From contig NC_045142.1 of NCBI RefSeq assembly GCF_008831285.2, positions 6,930,608-6,994,607 of the forward strand: 64,000 nucleotides of DNA. The letters run 5' to 3'. A program made the position numbers and the translations under genes. Below are positions 11,423-23,771 of this stretch, in pieces (within the stretch, counting starts at the first letter, position 1; the number at the start of each line of letters is the position of its first letter). The notes beneath the pieces were generated by a model that was not told where the DNA came from, made no database searches, and saw only the letters and a list, made by a program, of their open reading frames with translations. Source of the stretch: Nymphaea colorata (Eukaryota > Streptophyta > Magnoliopsida > Nymphaeales > Nymphaeaceae).

Positions 11423-12088
11423 TTGTACAGCTTTGCTGCCTCTCTCCATCTCTCACTGCTTGTTGTTGGGGACCAGCTTGCGGTCTCCTTCAATGGGTTG
11501 TGTGGTGATTTCTTTTGTCTTGGTCGTGGCCTTCGTCAGGGTTGTCCATTATCGCCTTTACTTTATTTCATCACGCTGCGGTCGTTGGCTTCCTCACACC
11601 GCATTCACTCCCCTACTTACAAGCCTTCTCCATCCTTCAGTATGCTGACGACTTTCTCTTATTTGGCATTGCTTCCCGCCAACAGATTGTAAGAACTTGG
11701 CTTATCCTTTGGGTTTTTGAGCTCATCTCGGGTCTTTCTAATAATTTCACCAAGTGTCACCTTTCCCTCATATACGCAGATCCTACCACGGTACTTCTTG
11801 CAGAAGCTTGCTTTGGGGTATGGCTGCTGACCTGCCGATGGACTTTTTGGGTCTTCAAATTACGTTGTCGCCTCCTACACCCTCCTTTTGGGATAGAGTT
11901 GAGCAGAAACTTATTTATCACCTTCAGTGTCGGTAGGGAAAGCTGCTTTCTCTCTCAGGTCATATTACTCATGCTAAACATTGTCTTGTGTCTGTCCCCT
12001 CCATGTTTTGGAGGACTTTCGACCTCTTGTGGCTGTTTTGAATAGCATTGACAAAATCATTCGGAATTTTATCTGGGATGGTGATCGG
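11423..12088 (+). pseudogene. Decayed LINE reverse transcriptase fragment, U2
   Basis: The best-preserved copy. GLRQGCPLSPLL is read at 11528-11563, in one frame. The catalytic-type box LQYADDFLLFG (YADD at 11641-11652) is in a different frame. LPMDFLGLQIT, WDRVEQKL and GKLLSLSGHIT are in the third frame, interrupted by TAG at 11934-11936 where L1 relatives usually have tryptophan. NSIDKIIRNFIWDGD is shifted again. In L1-type elements this region is the palm and thumb of the RT in ORF2. The open frame 11515-12045 (176 codons) runs through two of these blocks only by frame chance. Confidence 0.87.
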
Positions 12089-15000
12089 CCTTATCGTCTC
12101 TCTATCTTTTTCTCTCTCTACCACTCTTTCTCTCTCTCTCCCTCTCTCTCTCCTCTCTCATACTGCATATGTAACCCAACGAGACCTTTGTCCCTCTTTT
12201 TGCTGCGTGTGCAACAACAAACTGTGGCTGCAGCAGCTGTGCCCCTTCTCCTGCCTCTTCTCTTTCTTCTTCTTCTTCTCTTTATTCTTCTACAGGTGAT
12301 GTTCTTTCAATCCACGCCACTAATGGGAAGTGACCAAGCATCGCCTTCCTATTTGGGAAAAATCCGAAAGATTTTTAAGTTTGTAAAACAAAGAAGATTA
12401 TGGGCAACTCCAAACTATAGCGTAGTTTATGGTTTACTATTTAGTGTTAAGGAAGGACTCCAATAAATGCAGTAATAAAAATCAAATATCTGCTGAAATA
12501 ATAAAATAACTCATTCCAATTTACTAAACTTACATAAAGCCTAAAACAAGCTCCAGCAATATAAAAATGCTATCAATATTCATCTAGATCAGCTTTTCCT
12601 CTATCAGGAGCATACCACAAAATATTACCTGTTAGGAAGTTCCTGACAAAAGATGGGTGCCCATCAGCACCTTCTTCTCGAGAAAGAAGAGCTCATGCCC
12701 CCATTTTCCACAAACTTTTAAGACTTGCTTCCTTTGTGACTTTCGATAATGCCTTGAAGCATAGTTTAAGCCACATAATCAACATCCACCATATGAACAA
12801 ATTACGCCTTGCTGCCAGTTAAAAGATTCAGCGACACCACTACATTAACGGTTTTAACATCCCATCAGTAAAACCTATATTGGCGTTTCTGAATTCTCAC
12901 TTTCATTATTGGCCCTTTAGTAAATCACATATTCTTTGTAGCAAGGGATTCCCTCTCATCAAGGCCAGTAACGTTTTTCATAGGGTGGCCTCCTTTCTCA
13001 AAAATACCTGGTGAGGGGAAGGCCCTCTTCCTTTTAATCTACACAAGTTAATCTGTACAGCATAAAAAATAAAATCCTTAGACAGGATGTGTTACCAATA
13101 CAACAGTTTGTTCGGTCCCATCTGGGATTCCGCAGTACACTGTAGTCAAAATTGTGGGCCCTAGATATGACTTAGATCCGAACCCGAATATTTTATATGG
13201 ACGAAAACTGGTAGAGTTTCGACGTCCAAAATAATTCTCAATAATAAACTTGACAAAGCTCAACTTCAAAAAAGCTTAAGCACCAAACCAATACAAAGTG
13301 ACCTCAACAAATGATGATGTAAATGCACCAAGCACACTTAAATAATATATTTGCTTTATATGCCAAGATTAAACTTACAAATGTGAAGTACAAGAACACA
13401 CCTCAACAATCTCAAGTAGTGAGCTATCACCCAGATACCCGACATCCTTGCACATGAGCACACAGTTGAAACACCCACACTCCATCTCACGAACTGAACA
13501 CACTAACTTACTAAACTCTTCCTCAAGGCACTCACCACTCTCTTGATGCTTGACACAAAGGCCAGCACTCCCATTTATAGTGATTGATAAGGTCGGTGGT
13601 GAAGGTTACACCACTTTCTAATTCCTATGTTGAAATCTGCTTCAACTTAGTCTATGTTTCCCTGACATTTAAGATGCAAAAGCATAGCACCAAAAGCAAT
13701 TGAATCAAATTAGAGACATGCCCATTCAACCCCTAGCATGACTAGCAGCACTATGCACCTTGTGGGTGGTACTCATGTCTCTTAACATTGTCAATTGAAT
13801 CTAGACACTAAAAGATGGTCAGATTTTCAACTGGGTACCTTCTCCTTCACATAATTCTTTCATCATCAGGGCAAATGAAAGTTACTATTTGAGTGCCTAA
13901 TGGAATCTCTCTCTCTCTCACGCACACACACCATAGCGAAATGCAAGTGTTGCCAATTTACTGAATACAAAGGAGCATTTCAACCATTATAGAAGAGGAG
14001 GTGTTTTAGTCCGTTTTGTAAATAATCAACCCCATCATTCCATTTTTTCCCTTATAACTGGATTTTTTTTAATTAGAAGCCAAATTTTGTGATTTGAGCT
14101 AGAAAAACAATTTTCATCTTCTAGCCCCAACATATAACTCTAATGTAAATATAAAGAAGAAGAGAGTTTTAGGACGACCATAAAATGTGGGGTATGGTTC
14201 TACTTTGCTGAAAAGAAAAAGGATCATGATCTTCCATTTTTAAATGTTTAGACTGTTCTTGTTGGAAGTTGAAATTGCCTCATTTATCTTAGTTGCTGCC
14301 AAATTCTATTAATGTATGTTTGATTGTTTTGAACTCCATACACATACAGCGATTATGTCCAATTACCTAGTCATGTCTTTTGCTTAGTCACAATTAACTC
14401 GTGGATGGACATTTCGTCCACCATCTTGTGATCGAATTCCCGAAAGGGCACCATTTGATTTGGTTAATATTGAGCAAAAGGATACAATTATAAGTTGATA
14501 CGCTGTCTACATGAAAAGCTTGCTTGCGCAGATAAAACTCTGTTTATTAAAAAAAAATACTATCATTAAGAGTATATGACAGCACTTTGCCTGCCACTGC
14601 CCTTTACAACTAGACTAGTATTGGCAAATATGTATAACTTAAATAGACAGTGAAATTATTTGAACATCTTACAAAGAAAGAGGAGGGAGAGAGAAAGAGT
14701 GTATGCGTGTGTGTGTGTGAGAATTCAGAATTTCAAGTCTTGTGTTCAAAGCATATATCCCATTTTCTATGTGGTAGATGGAATTTTGACACTTGTATTT
14801 TTTCTAAAACATATAACAAGGATACTAATGAAGAAAGAACGGTATACTCAAAATAACCTATGAGAAATGGACTTTATACTTAAATTACCTGTTGTGAGTA
14901 AATTAGAGCTTTACCAGGAATGGATTTATATATTATAGCATTTGTCCCTAAAAGTCAAGTGCATGTTGTAGCATCGGGCGGCAAATCATCTTGGGTTCCA

Positions 15001-15431
15001 AATCACATTGGAATCCTCAAAAACTATTGTGCATGCTGATATTCATCAAACTCTATCACACAGTGTCAGTCAAATGATTGGTATCTTTGTTATTTCATTA
15101 ATATATTGGTTAATATTGTACAAGAAACGAACGGACCAATATTGGTAGAAATATTGCATGCAAGGACAAAGTTTCTAGGTTATACCATTCAAATTTCGAT
15201 TCAGATATCCATTTCTTAATGTCTATTACTCTATAGAAATTCAAATATCAAAGTCGAACTTGGATCCAATCTAGATTTCAGATTCGTGGTCATTCAATCA
15301 AGTTTCCCTACAAAAATTTGCTTAGAAAGTCAATATTTCATGAAATAGCTTGATTTAGTGTGTGACCTGGCTTTCCGTTCAAAATTTAGTTTTCTTCCTA
15401 TTGTGGAGAAAAGTTATTTCCTCTCAGCAGC

Positions 15432-15441
15432 TATAAATAGA
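15432..15441 (+). promoter_or_regulatory. TATA box in U3
   Basis: TATAAATAGA, flanks unchanged from U1 and U2. Confidence 0.5.
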
Positions 15442-16581
15442 GACAGACATGGGGAGCAGAAAGGCACCAAACAAAAAGGCAAAGTGCTTGTACTAGAGTT
15501 GGGAATGACCCTAAGCTTGCTATGCTCCTTGCTAGGAAAGGGCCTGTTGGCCATTTTGTTCAAATAGGTTTTGTTTTGGGCTATGTTTTAAGGGATTAGA
15601 TTAGATTTTGTCGCTTTTTAAGTCCCTCTCTGTCCTCCTCTGCTATGTTTTGTTTGTTTGTTTTTCGTCTATTTCCTCTTCCCTTGCTTTCTGTTTTCAT
15701 TCAACATCTTCCCCTGTTTCTTTTTCTTCGTCATCCTTCTTTTTCTGTTCCTTTTTGGAAATCGTCCCACCTACCATCGGCAGCTATTCTTCTCATGTCT
15801 GGTGTTATTTTTTCAGACATGGTTATTCTATTACTTATTCTATGCATCCGGCTTTTTCATAGTGCACGCTTCAAAAACCTTTTCTTAGTGGCAACCCAGG
15901 TCATGCCAATGACTATAGGTTTTGTATCGCAGACCCTCTTACCAGACAATGGGTGACAAAAGCAATAGTTTAAATTTACTTCTCTACTTACCAGATAATG
16001 TCGGTTGGAATATTTTTCTTGTTTCTGGAGCTTGGTAAAGGGAAAAAGGTACAGGAGTTTAATTTGCACGCAGTCTCTGCTCTGACTCTTTCCACAAAGC
16101 GTAGGTTGAGCAGCCGATGAATATGACAAAGCAGGTTATGAGTTGAGTATGGGAGAAAATAGTCAGGGCGCATTTTAATTATTTATGCCTCCGCGTAATT
16201 GCCCGTCCATTGGACCTCTTAGAGAAAACATGGCAGCCGCAAAGAGGACATGTGAAGAGGGTAGAGTAAGACGATGATGCCAGCACAATTTTGCCTATCC
16301 GATTTGCTCATTTTCCTTTCTTATTTGCACAGGACATTTGCATTTCATGATATATCTTGAAGTTGCTCATTTTTCCATTTGTTTTTTTACTCTTTTACTT
16401 CTTGGCGACTGTCTTAATGAAAGCACAGGGTGCGTGAGACATTTCTTTTGGACTTTTTATTCGGTGACCTTGCTTGGTTTTTTTATTTCTCTGAGGGAAC
16501 CGGCTTTTGAGCTTCAAAGAGAGAAAACCAATGAAGATTTGGGAGAGTTTCTATTGTTCTTTTGAATAATTATTTTTTAGC

Positions 16582-16801
16582 TGCTGGGATATCTAGGGCT
16601 CCTAATGCATTCGGAACAGAGATGCAAAGGATCTGATAGAAAGTTGTGGCATAGCTCGGCAATAGTGTTGCCATGAAATCAGCGTGCGAGAAGCATCACC
16701 CGCTCACCAAGAAGCAACTGGTAATGTTAGGCCACTGCTTCCTGTCAAATCTTTTGCATCTCTGTTCCGAATCTATTACGAGCCCTTGATATCCCAGCAC
16801 C
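16582..16801 (+). repeat. Central hairpin, U3
   Basis: Arms as in U2, with a C for G change in GGGCTCCTAATG of the left arm, which breaks one pair. Confidence 0.86.
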
Positions 16802-17270
16802 CAAGAAAAGATTACTCAAAAGAACACTGAGAACTCTCATAAATCTAAAATCTCGAAAGCCATTGAAAAAAAAATCGAAAAGACAAATCTCTTTCACCGA
16901 AATAGTTGTCAGTTACCTGTGATATTTTCACCAGTATTTCTGCCACTGTATCTCAATACGGTGAAGTTTTTCAATATGTGCTGGGGCCACTGTAACCCTT
17001 TTTTTGTTTTGTGGCGTTGATAAGTGTATGAGCAGCTTCAAGGCTTCAAGCATCCGCTTCAAAACTTTTTCTGACAAAAGTGCCTCAAAAAACTTTGTAC
17101 TGAGGTGCAGTTGGACCTGAGGCATGCACTTCACAAGCACCTCACCATGACTCACAGCTTCTACCACAATTCCTTTTTTCTTAAAAGTAGTAGCAAAACT
17201 TGTATTTTTTTTCTTTTCTCCTGCTGCATATATAACCCCACAAGACCTTCTCTCCGAACCACTGTTAAAG

Positions 17271-17935
17271 TTGTACAGCTTTGCTGCCTCTCTCCATCTC
17301 TCACGGCTTGTTGTTGGGGACCAGCTTGCGGTCTCCTTCAATGGGTTGTGCGGTGATTTCTTTTGTCTTGGTCGTGGCCTTCGTCAGGGTTGTCCATTAT
17401 CGCCTTTACTTTATTTCATCACGCTGCGGTCGTTGGCTTCCTCACACCGCATTCACTCCCCTACCTACAAGCGTGCTCCATCCTTCAGTATGCTGACGAC
17501 TTTCTCTTATTTGGCATTGCTTCCTGCCAACAGATTGTAAGAACTTGGCTTATGCTTTGGGTTTTTGAGCTCATCTCGGGTCTTTCTAATAATTTCACCA
17601 AGTGTCACCTTTCCCTCATATACGCAGATCCTACCACAGAACTTCTTGCAGAAGCTTGCTTTGGGTATGGCTGCTGACCTGCCGATGGACTTTTTGGGTC
17701 TTCAAATTATGTTGTCGCCTCCTACACCCTCCTTTTGGGATAGAGTTGAGCAGAAACTTATTTATCACCTTCAGTGTCGGTAGGGAAAGCTGCTTTCTCT
17801 CTCAGGTCATATTACTCTTGCTAAACATTGTGGTGTGGCTGTCCCCTCCATGCTTTGGAGGACTTTCGACCTCTTGTGGCTGTTTTGAATAGCATTGACA
17901 AAATCATTCGGAATTTTATCTGGGATGGTGATCGG
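17271..17935 (+). pseudogene. Decayed LINE reverse transcriptase fragment, U3
   Basis: Same block order as U2, with YADD at 17489-17500. One G is missing after GCTTGCTTTGGG, so the block LPMDFLGLQIM joins a different upstream frame (17565-17783) than in U2. The ~30 bp before the fragment (TGCTGCATATATAACCCC ...) resemble bases just after it (ACTGCACATGTAACCCAA ...), a possible worn direct repeat around the insertion. Confidence 0.84.
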
Positions 17936-20900
17936 CTTTATCGTCTCTCTATCTTTTCTCTCTCTACCACTCTTTCTCTCTCTCTCCCTCTCTCTCTCCT
18001 CTCTCATACTGCACATGTAACCCAACGAGACCTTTGTCCCTCTTTTTGCTGCGTGTGCAACAACAAACTGCGGCTGCAGCAGCTGTGCCCCTTCTCCTGC
18101 TCTTCTCTTTCTTCTTCTTCTTCTCTTTATTCTTCTACAGGTGATGTTCTTTCAATCCACGCCACTAATGGGAAGTGACCAAGCATCGCCTTACTATTTG
18201 GGAAAAATCTGAAAGATTTTTAAGTTTCTAAAACGAAGAAGATTATGGGCAACTCCAAACTATAGCGCAGTTTAAGGTTTACTATTTAGTGTTAAGGAAG
18301 GACTCCAATAAATGCAGTAATAAAAATCAAATATCTGCTGAAATAATAAAATAACTCATTCCAATTTACTAAACTTACATAAAGCCTAAAACAAGCTCCA
18401 GCAATATAAAAATGCTATCAATATTCATCTAGATCAGCTTTTCCTCTATCAAGAGCATACCACAAAATATTAGATGTTAGGAAGTTCATGACAAAAGATG
18501 GGCGCCCATCAGCACCTTCTTCTCGAGAATGAAGAGCTCATGCCCCCATTTTCCACAAACTTTTAAGACTTGCTTCCTTCGTGACTTTCGATAATGTCTT
18601 GAAGCATAGTTTAAGCCACATAATCAACATCCACCATATGAACAAATTACGCCTTGCGGCCAGTTAAAAGATTCAGCGACACCACTACATTAACGTTTTT
18701 AACATCCCATCAGTAAAACCTATATTGGCGTTTCTGAATTCTCACTTTCATTATTGGCCATTTAGTAAATCACATATTCTTTGTAGCAAGGGATTCCCTC
18801 TCATCAAGGCCAGTAACGTTTTTCATAGGGTGGCCTCCTTTCTCAAAAATACCTGGTGAGGGAAGGCCCTCTTCCTTTTAATCTACACAAGTTAATCTGT
18901 ACAGCATAAAAAATAAAATCCTTAGACAGGATGTGTTACCAATACAACAGTTTGTTCGGTCCCATCTGGGATTCCCCAGTACACTGTAGTCAAAATTGTG
19001 GGCCCTAGATATGACTTAGATCCGAACCCGAATATTTTATATGGACAAAAACTGCTAGAGTTTCGACGTCCAAAATAATTCTCAATAATAAACTTGACAA
19101 AGCTTAACTTCAAAAAAGCTTAAGCACCAAACCAATACAAAGTGACCTCAACAAATGATGATGTAAATGCACCCTGCACACTTAAATAATATATTTGCTT
19201 TATATGCCAAGATTAAACTTACAAATGTGAAGTACAAGAACACACCTCAACAATCTCAAGTAGTGAGCTATCACCCAGATACCCGACATCCTTGCACATG
19301 AGCACACAGTTGAAACACCCACACTCCATCTCACGAACTGAACACACTAACTTACTAAACTCTTCCTCAAGGCACTCACCACTCTCTTGATGCTTGACAC
19401 AAAGGCCAGCACTCCCATTTATAGTGGTTGATAAGGTCGGTGGTGAAGGTTACACCACTTTCTAATTCCTATGTTGAAATCAGCTTCAACTTAGTCTATG
19501 TTTCCCTGACATTTAAGATGCAAAAGCATAGCACCAAAAGCAATTGAATCAAATTAGAGACATGCCCATTCAACCCCTAGCATGACTAGCAGCACTATGC
19601 ACCTTGTGGGTGGTACTCATGTCTCTTAACATTGTCAATTGAATCTAAACACTAAAAGATGGTCAGATTTTCAACTGGGTACCATCTCCTTCACATAATT
19701 CTTTCATCATCAGGGAAATGAAAGTTACTATTTGTGTGCCTAATGAATCTATCTCTCTCCCTCTCTCTCTCTCTCACGCACACACACCATAGCGAAATGC
19801 AAGTGTTGCCAATTTACTGAATACAAAGGAGCATTTCAACCATTATAGAAGAGGAGGTGTTTTAGTCAGTTTTGTAAATAATCATCCCCATCATTCCATT
19901 TTTTCCCTTATAACTGGATTTTTTTAATTAGAAGGCAAATTTTGTCATTTGAGCTAGAAAAACAATTTCATCTTCTAGCCCCAACATATAACTCTAATGT
20001 TTATATAAAGAAGAAGAGAGTTTCAGGACGACCATAAAATGTGGGGTATGGTTCTACTTTGCTGAAAAGAAAAAGGATCATGATCTTCCATTTTTAAATG
20101 TTTAGACTGTTCTTGTTGGAATTTGAAATTGCCTCATTTATCTTATTGCTGACAAATTCTATTAATGTATGTTTGATTGTTTTGAACTCCATACACATGC
20201 AGCGATTATGTCCAATTACCTAGTCATGTCTTTTGCTTAGTCACAATTAACTCGTGGATGGACATTTCCTCACCATCTTGTGATCGAATTCCCGAAAGGG
20301 CACCATTTGATTTGGTTAATATTGAGCAAAAGGATACAATTTTAAGTTGATACGCTGACTACATGAAAAGCTTGGCTGCGCATATAAAACTCTGTTTATT
20401 AAAAAAAAATACATCATTAAGAGTATATGCAGCACTTTGCCTGCCACTGCCCTTACAACTAGACTAGTATTGGCAAATATGTATAACTTAAATAGACAGT
20501 GAAATTATTTGAACATCTTACAAAGAAAGAGGAGGGAGAGAGAAAGAGTGTATGCGTGTGTGTGTGTGTGAGAATTCAGAATTTCAAGTCTTGTGTTCAA
20601 AGCATATATCCATTTTCTATGTGGTAGATGGAATTTTGACACTTGTATTTTTTCTAAAATCATATAACAAGGGTACTAATGAAGAAAGAACGGTATACTC
20701 AAAATAACCTATGAGAAATGGACTTTATACTTAAATTACCTGTTGATAGTAAATTAGAGTTTACCAGGAATGGATTTATATATTATAGCATTTGTCCCTA
20801 AAAGTCAAGTGCATGTTGTAGCATCGGGCGCAAATCATCTTGGGTTCAAATCACATTGGAATCCTCAAAAACTATTGTGCATGCTGATATTCATCAAACT

Positions 20901-21278
20901 CTATCACACAGTGTCAGTCAAATGATGGTATCTTTGTTATTTCATTAATATATTGGTTAATATTGTACAAGAAACGAACGGACCAATATTGGTAGAAATA
21001 TCGCACGCAAGGACAAAGTTTGTAGGTTATACCATTCAAATTTCGATTCAGATATCCATTTCTTAATGTCTATTACTCGATAGAAATTCAAATATCAAAG
21101 TCGAACTTGGATCCAATCTAGATTTCAGATTCGTGGTCATTCAATCAAGTTTCCCTACAAAAATTTGCTTAGAAAGTCAATATTTCATGAAATAGCTTGA
21201 TTTAGTGTGTGACCTGGCTTTCCGTTCAAAATTTAGTTTTCTTCCTATTGTGGAGAAAAGTTATTTCCTCTCAGCACC

Positions 21279-21288
21279 TATAAATAGA
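21279..21288 (+). promoter_or_regulatory. TATA box in U4
   Basis: TATAAATAGA preceded by CAGCACC, a variant shared with U6 and U7 (U1-U3 have CAGCAGC). U4 thus groups with U6 and U7 at this site. Confidence 0.5.
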
Positions 21289-22426
21289 GACGACATGGGG
21301 AGCGGAAAGGCACCAAACAAAAAGGCAAAGTGCTTGTACTAGAGTTGGGAATGACCCTAAGCTTGCTATGCTCCTTGCTAGGAAAGGGCCTGTTGGCCAT
21401 TTTGTTCACATAGGTTTTGTTTTGGGCTATGTTTTAAGAGATTAGATCAGATTTTGTCTCTTTTTAAGTCCCTCTATGTCCTCCTCTGCTATTTTTTGTT
21501 TGTTTGTTTTTTCCTCTATTTCCTCTTCCCTTGCTTTCCGTTTTTCTTCAACATCTTCCCCTGTTTCTTTTTCTTCGTCATCCTTCTTTTTCTGTTCCTT
21601 TTTGGAAATCGTCCCACCTACCATCGGCAGCTATTCTTCTCATGTCTGGTGTTATTTTTTCAGACTTGGTTATTCTATTACTTATTCTATGCATCCGGCT
21701 TTTTCATAGTGCACGCTTCAAAAACCTTTTTTTAGTGGCAACCCAGGTCATGCCAATGACTATAGGTTTTGTATCGCAGACCCTCTTACCAGACAATGGG
21801 TGACAAAACAATCGTTTAAATTTACTTCTCTACTTACCAGATAATGTCGGTTGGAAAATTTTTCTTGTTTCTGGAGCTTGGTAAAGGGAAAAAGGTACAG
21901 GAGTTTAATTTGCACGCAGTCTCTGCTCTGACTCTTTCCACAAAGCGTAGGTTGAGCAGCCGATGAATATGACAAAGCAGGTTATGAGTTGAGTACGGGA
22001 GAAAATAGTCAGGGCGCATTTTAATTATTTATGCCTCCGCGTAATTGCCCGTCCGTTGGACCTCTTAGAGAAAACAAGGCAGCCGCAAAGAGGACATGTG
22101 AAGAGGGTAGAGTAAGACGATGATGCCAGCACAATTTTGCCTATCGGATTTGCTCATTTTCCTTTCTTGTTTGCAGAGGACATTTGCATTTCATGATACA
22201 TCTTGAAGTTGCTCATTTTTCCTTTTGTTTTTTTCTCTTTTACTTCTTGGCGACTGTCTTAATGAAAGCACAGGGTGCGTGAGACATTTCTTTTGGACTT
22301 TTTATTCGGTGACCTTGCTTGGTTTTTTTATTTCTCTGAGGGAACCGGCTTTTGATCTTCAAAGAGGGAAAACCAATGAAGATTTGGGAGAGTTTCTATT
22401 GTTCTTTTGAATAATTATTTTTTAGC

Positions 22427-22644
22427 TGCTGGGATATCTAGGGCTCGTAATGCATTCGGAACAGAGATGCAAAGGATCTGATAGAAAGCTGTGGCATAGC
22501 TCGGCAATAGTGTTGCCAGGAAATCAGCGTGCGAGAAGCGCCACCCGCTCACCAAGAAGCACTGGTAATGTTAGGCCATTGCATCCTGTCAAATCTTTTG
22601 CATCTCTGTTCGAATCCATTACGAGCCCTTGATATCCCAGCACC
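22427..22644 (+). repeat. Central hairpin, U4
   Basis: Arms intact. The left arm ends GATAGAAAGCTGTGG, as in U6 and U7, and the right arm lacks one C in TCTGTTCGAATCC. Confidence 0.85.
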
Positions 22645-23112
22645 CAAGAAAAGATTACTCAAAAGAACACTGAGTACTCTCAGAAATCTAAAATCTCGAA
22701 AGCCATTGAAAGAAAAATCTAAAAGACAAATCTCTTTCACCGAGAATAGTTGTCAGTTACCTGTGATATTTTCACCGGTATTTCTGCCACTGTATCTCAA
22801 TAGTGGTGAAGTTTTTCAATATGTACTGGGGCCACTAAAACCTTTTTTTTGTTTTGTGGCGTTGATAAGTGTATGTGCAGCTTCAAGGCTTCAGCATCCG
22901 CTTCAAAACTTTTTCTGACAAAGTGCCTCAAAAACTTTGTACTGTGGTGCAGTTGGACCTGAGGCATGCACTTCACAAGCACCTCACCATGACTCACACT
23001 TCTACCAACAATTCCTTTTTTCTCTTAAAAGTAATAGCAAAACTTGTATTTTTTTCCTTTTCTCCTGCTGCATATATAACCCACAAGACCTTCTCTGCGA
23101 ACCTCTTTTAAA

Positions 23113-23771
23113 GTTGTACGCTTTGCTGCCTCTCTCTATCTCTCGCTGCTTGTTGTTGGGGCCAGCTTGCGGTCTCCTTCAATGGGTTGTGTGGTGATTT
23201 CTTTTGTCTTGGTCGTGGCCTTCGTCAGGGTTGTCCATTATCGCCTTTGCTTATTCATCGCGCTGCGGTCGTTGGCTTCCTCACACCGCATTCACTACCC
23301 TACTTACAAGCCTTCTCCATCCTTCAGTATGCTGACGACTTTCTCTTATTTGGCATTGCCTCCCGCCAACAGATTGTAAGAACATGGCTTATCCTTTGGG
23401 TTTTTGAGCTCATCTCGGTCTTTCTAATAATTCCACGAAGTGTCACCTTTCCCTCATATACGCAGATCCTACCACGGTACTTCTTGCAGAAGCTTGCTTT
23501 GGTTTAAGGCTGCTGACCTGCCTATGGACTTTTTGGGTCTTCAAATTACGTTGTCGCCTCCTACACCCTCCTTTTGGGATAGAGTTGAGCAGAAACTTAT
23601 TTATCACCTTCAGTTCAGTAGGGAAAGCTGCTTTCTCTCTCAGGTCATATCACTCTGCTAAACACTTTCTTGTGTCTATCCCCTCCATGCTTTGGAGGAC
23701 TTTCGACCTCTTGTGGCTATTTTGAATAGCATTGACAAAAATCATTCGAATTTTATCTGGATGGTGATCGG
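23113..23771 (+). pseudogene. Decayed LINE reverse transcriptase fragment, U4
   Basis: YADD at 23328-23339 and GLRQGCPLSPLL in the same frame, unlike U2, because single bases are missing between the two boxes. Further one-base losses near 23480-23770 shift later blocks. Given the likely sequencing errors in this unit, frame relations here should not be trusted. Confidence 0.82.

Larger units (their letters stand above)
8005..13872 (+). repeat. Unit U2, reference full copy
   Basis: The cleanest complete unit (5868 bp). Landmarks: CT tract ~8041-8065; the segment duplicated in inverted form in U0/U1 at ~8494-8602; GA/TG tract ~8829-8868; TATA 9581-9590; CT-rich block 9750-10010; foldback left arm from ~10310; hairpin 10731-10950; small hairpin 11077-11116; LINE fragment 11423-12088; CT tract ~12095-12165; a CTT tract near 12260; AT-rich sequence 12300-13260; and the 3' block with the minus-strand TATA-like box near 13571-13580. 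Confidence 0.96.
13873..19715 (+). repeat. Unit U3
   Basis: A full unit of 5843 bp with a short CT tract (CTCTCTCTCTCT before CACGCACAC). It has private changes, including AATGG for AATTG near the start and mutated small-hairpin arms near 16930-16965. The left arm of the foldback begins near 16170. Confidence 0.95.

Noticed and set aside
11515-12045. 176-codon frame containing the YADD box as a possible working RT
   Set aside because: Only one of the conserved RT blocks is in this frame; the blocks before and after are in other frames. It is a fragment of a dead element.
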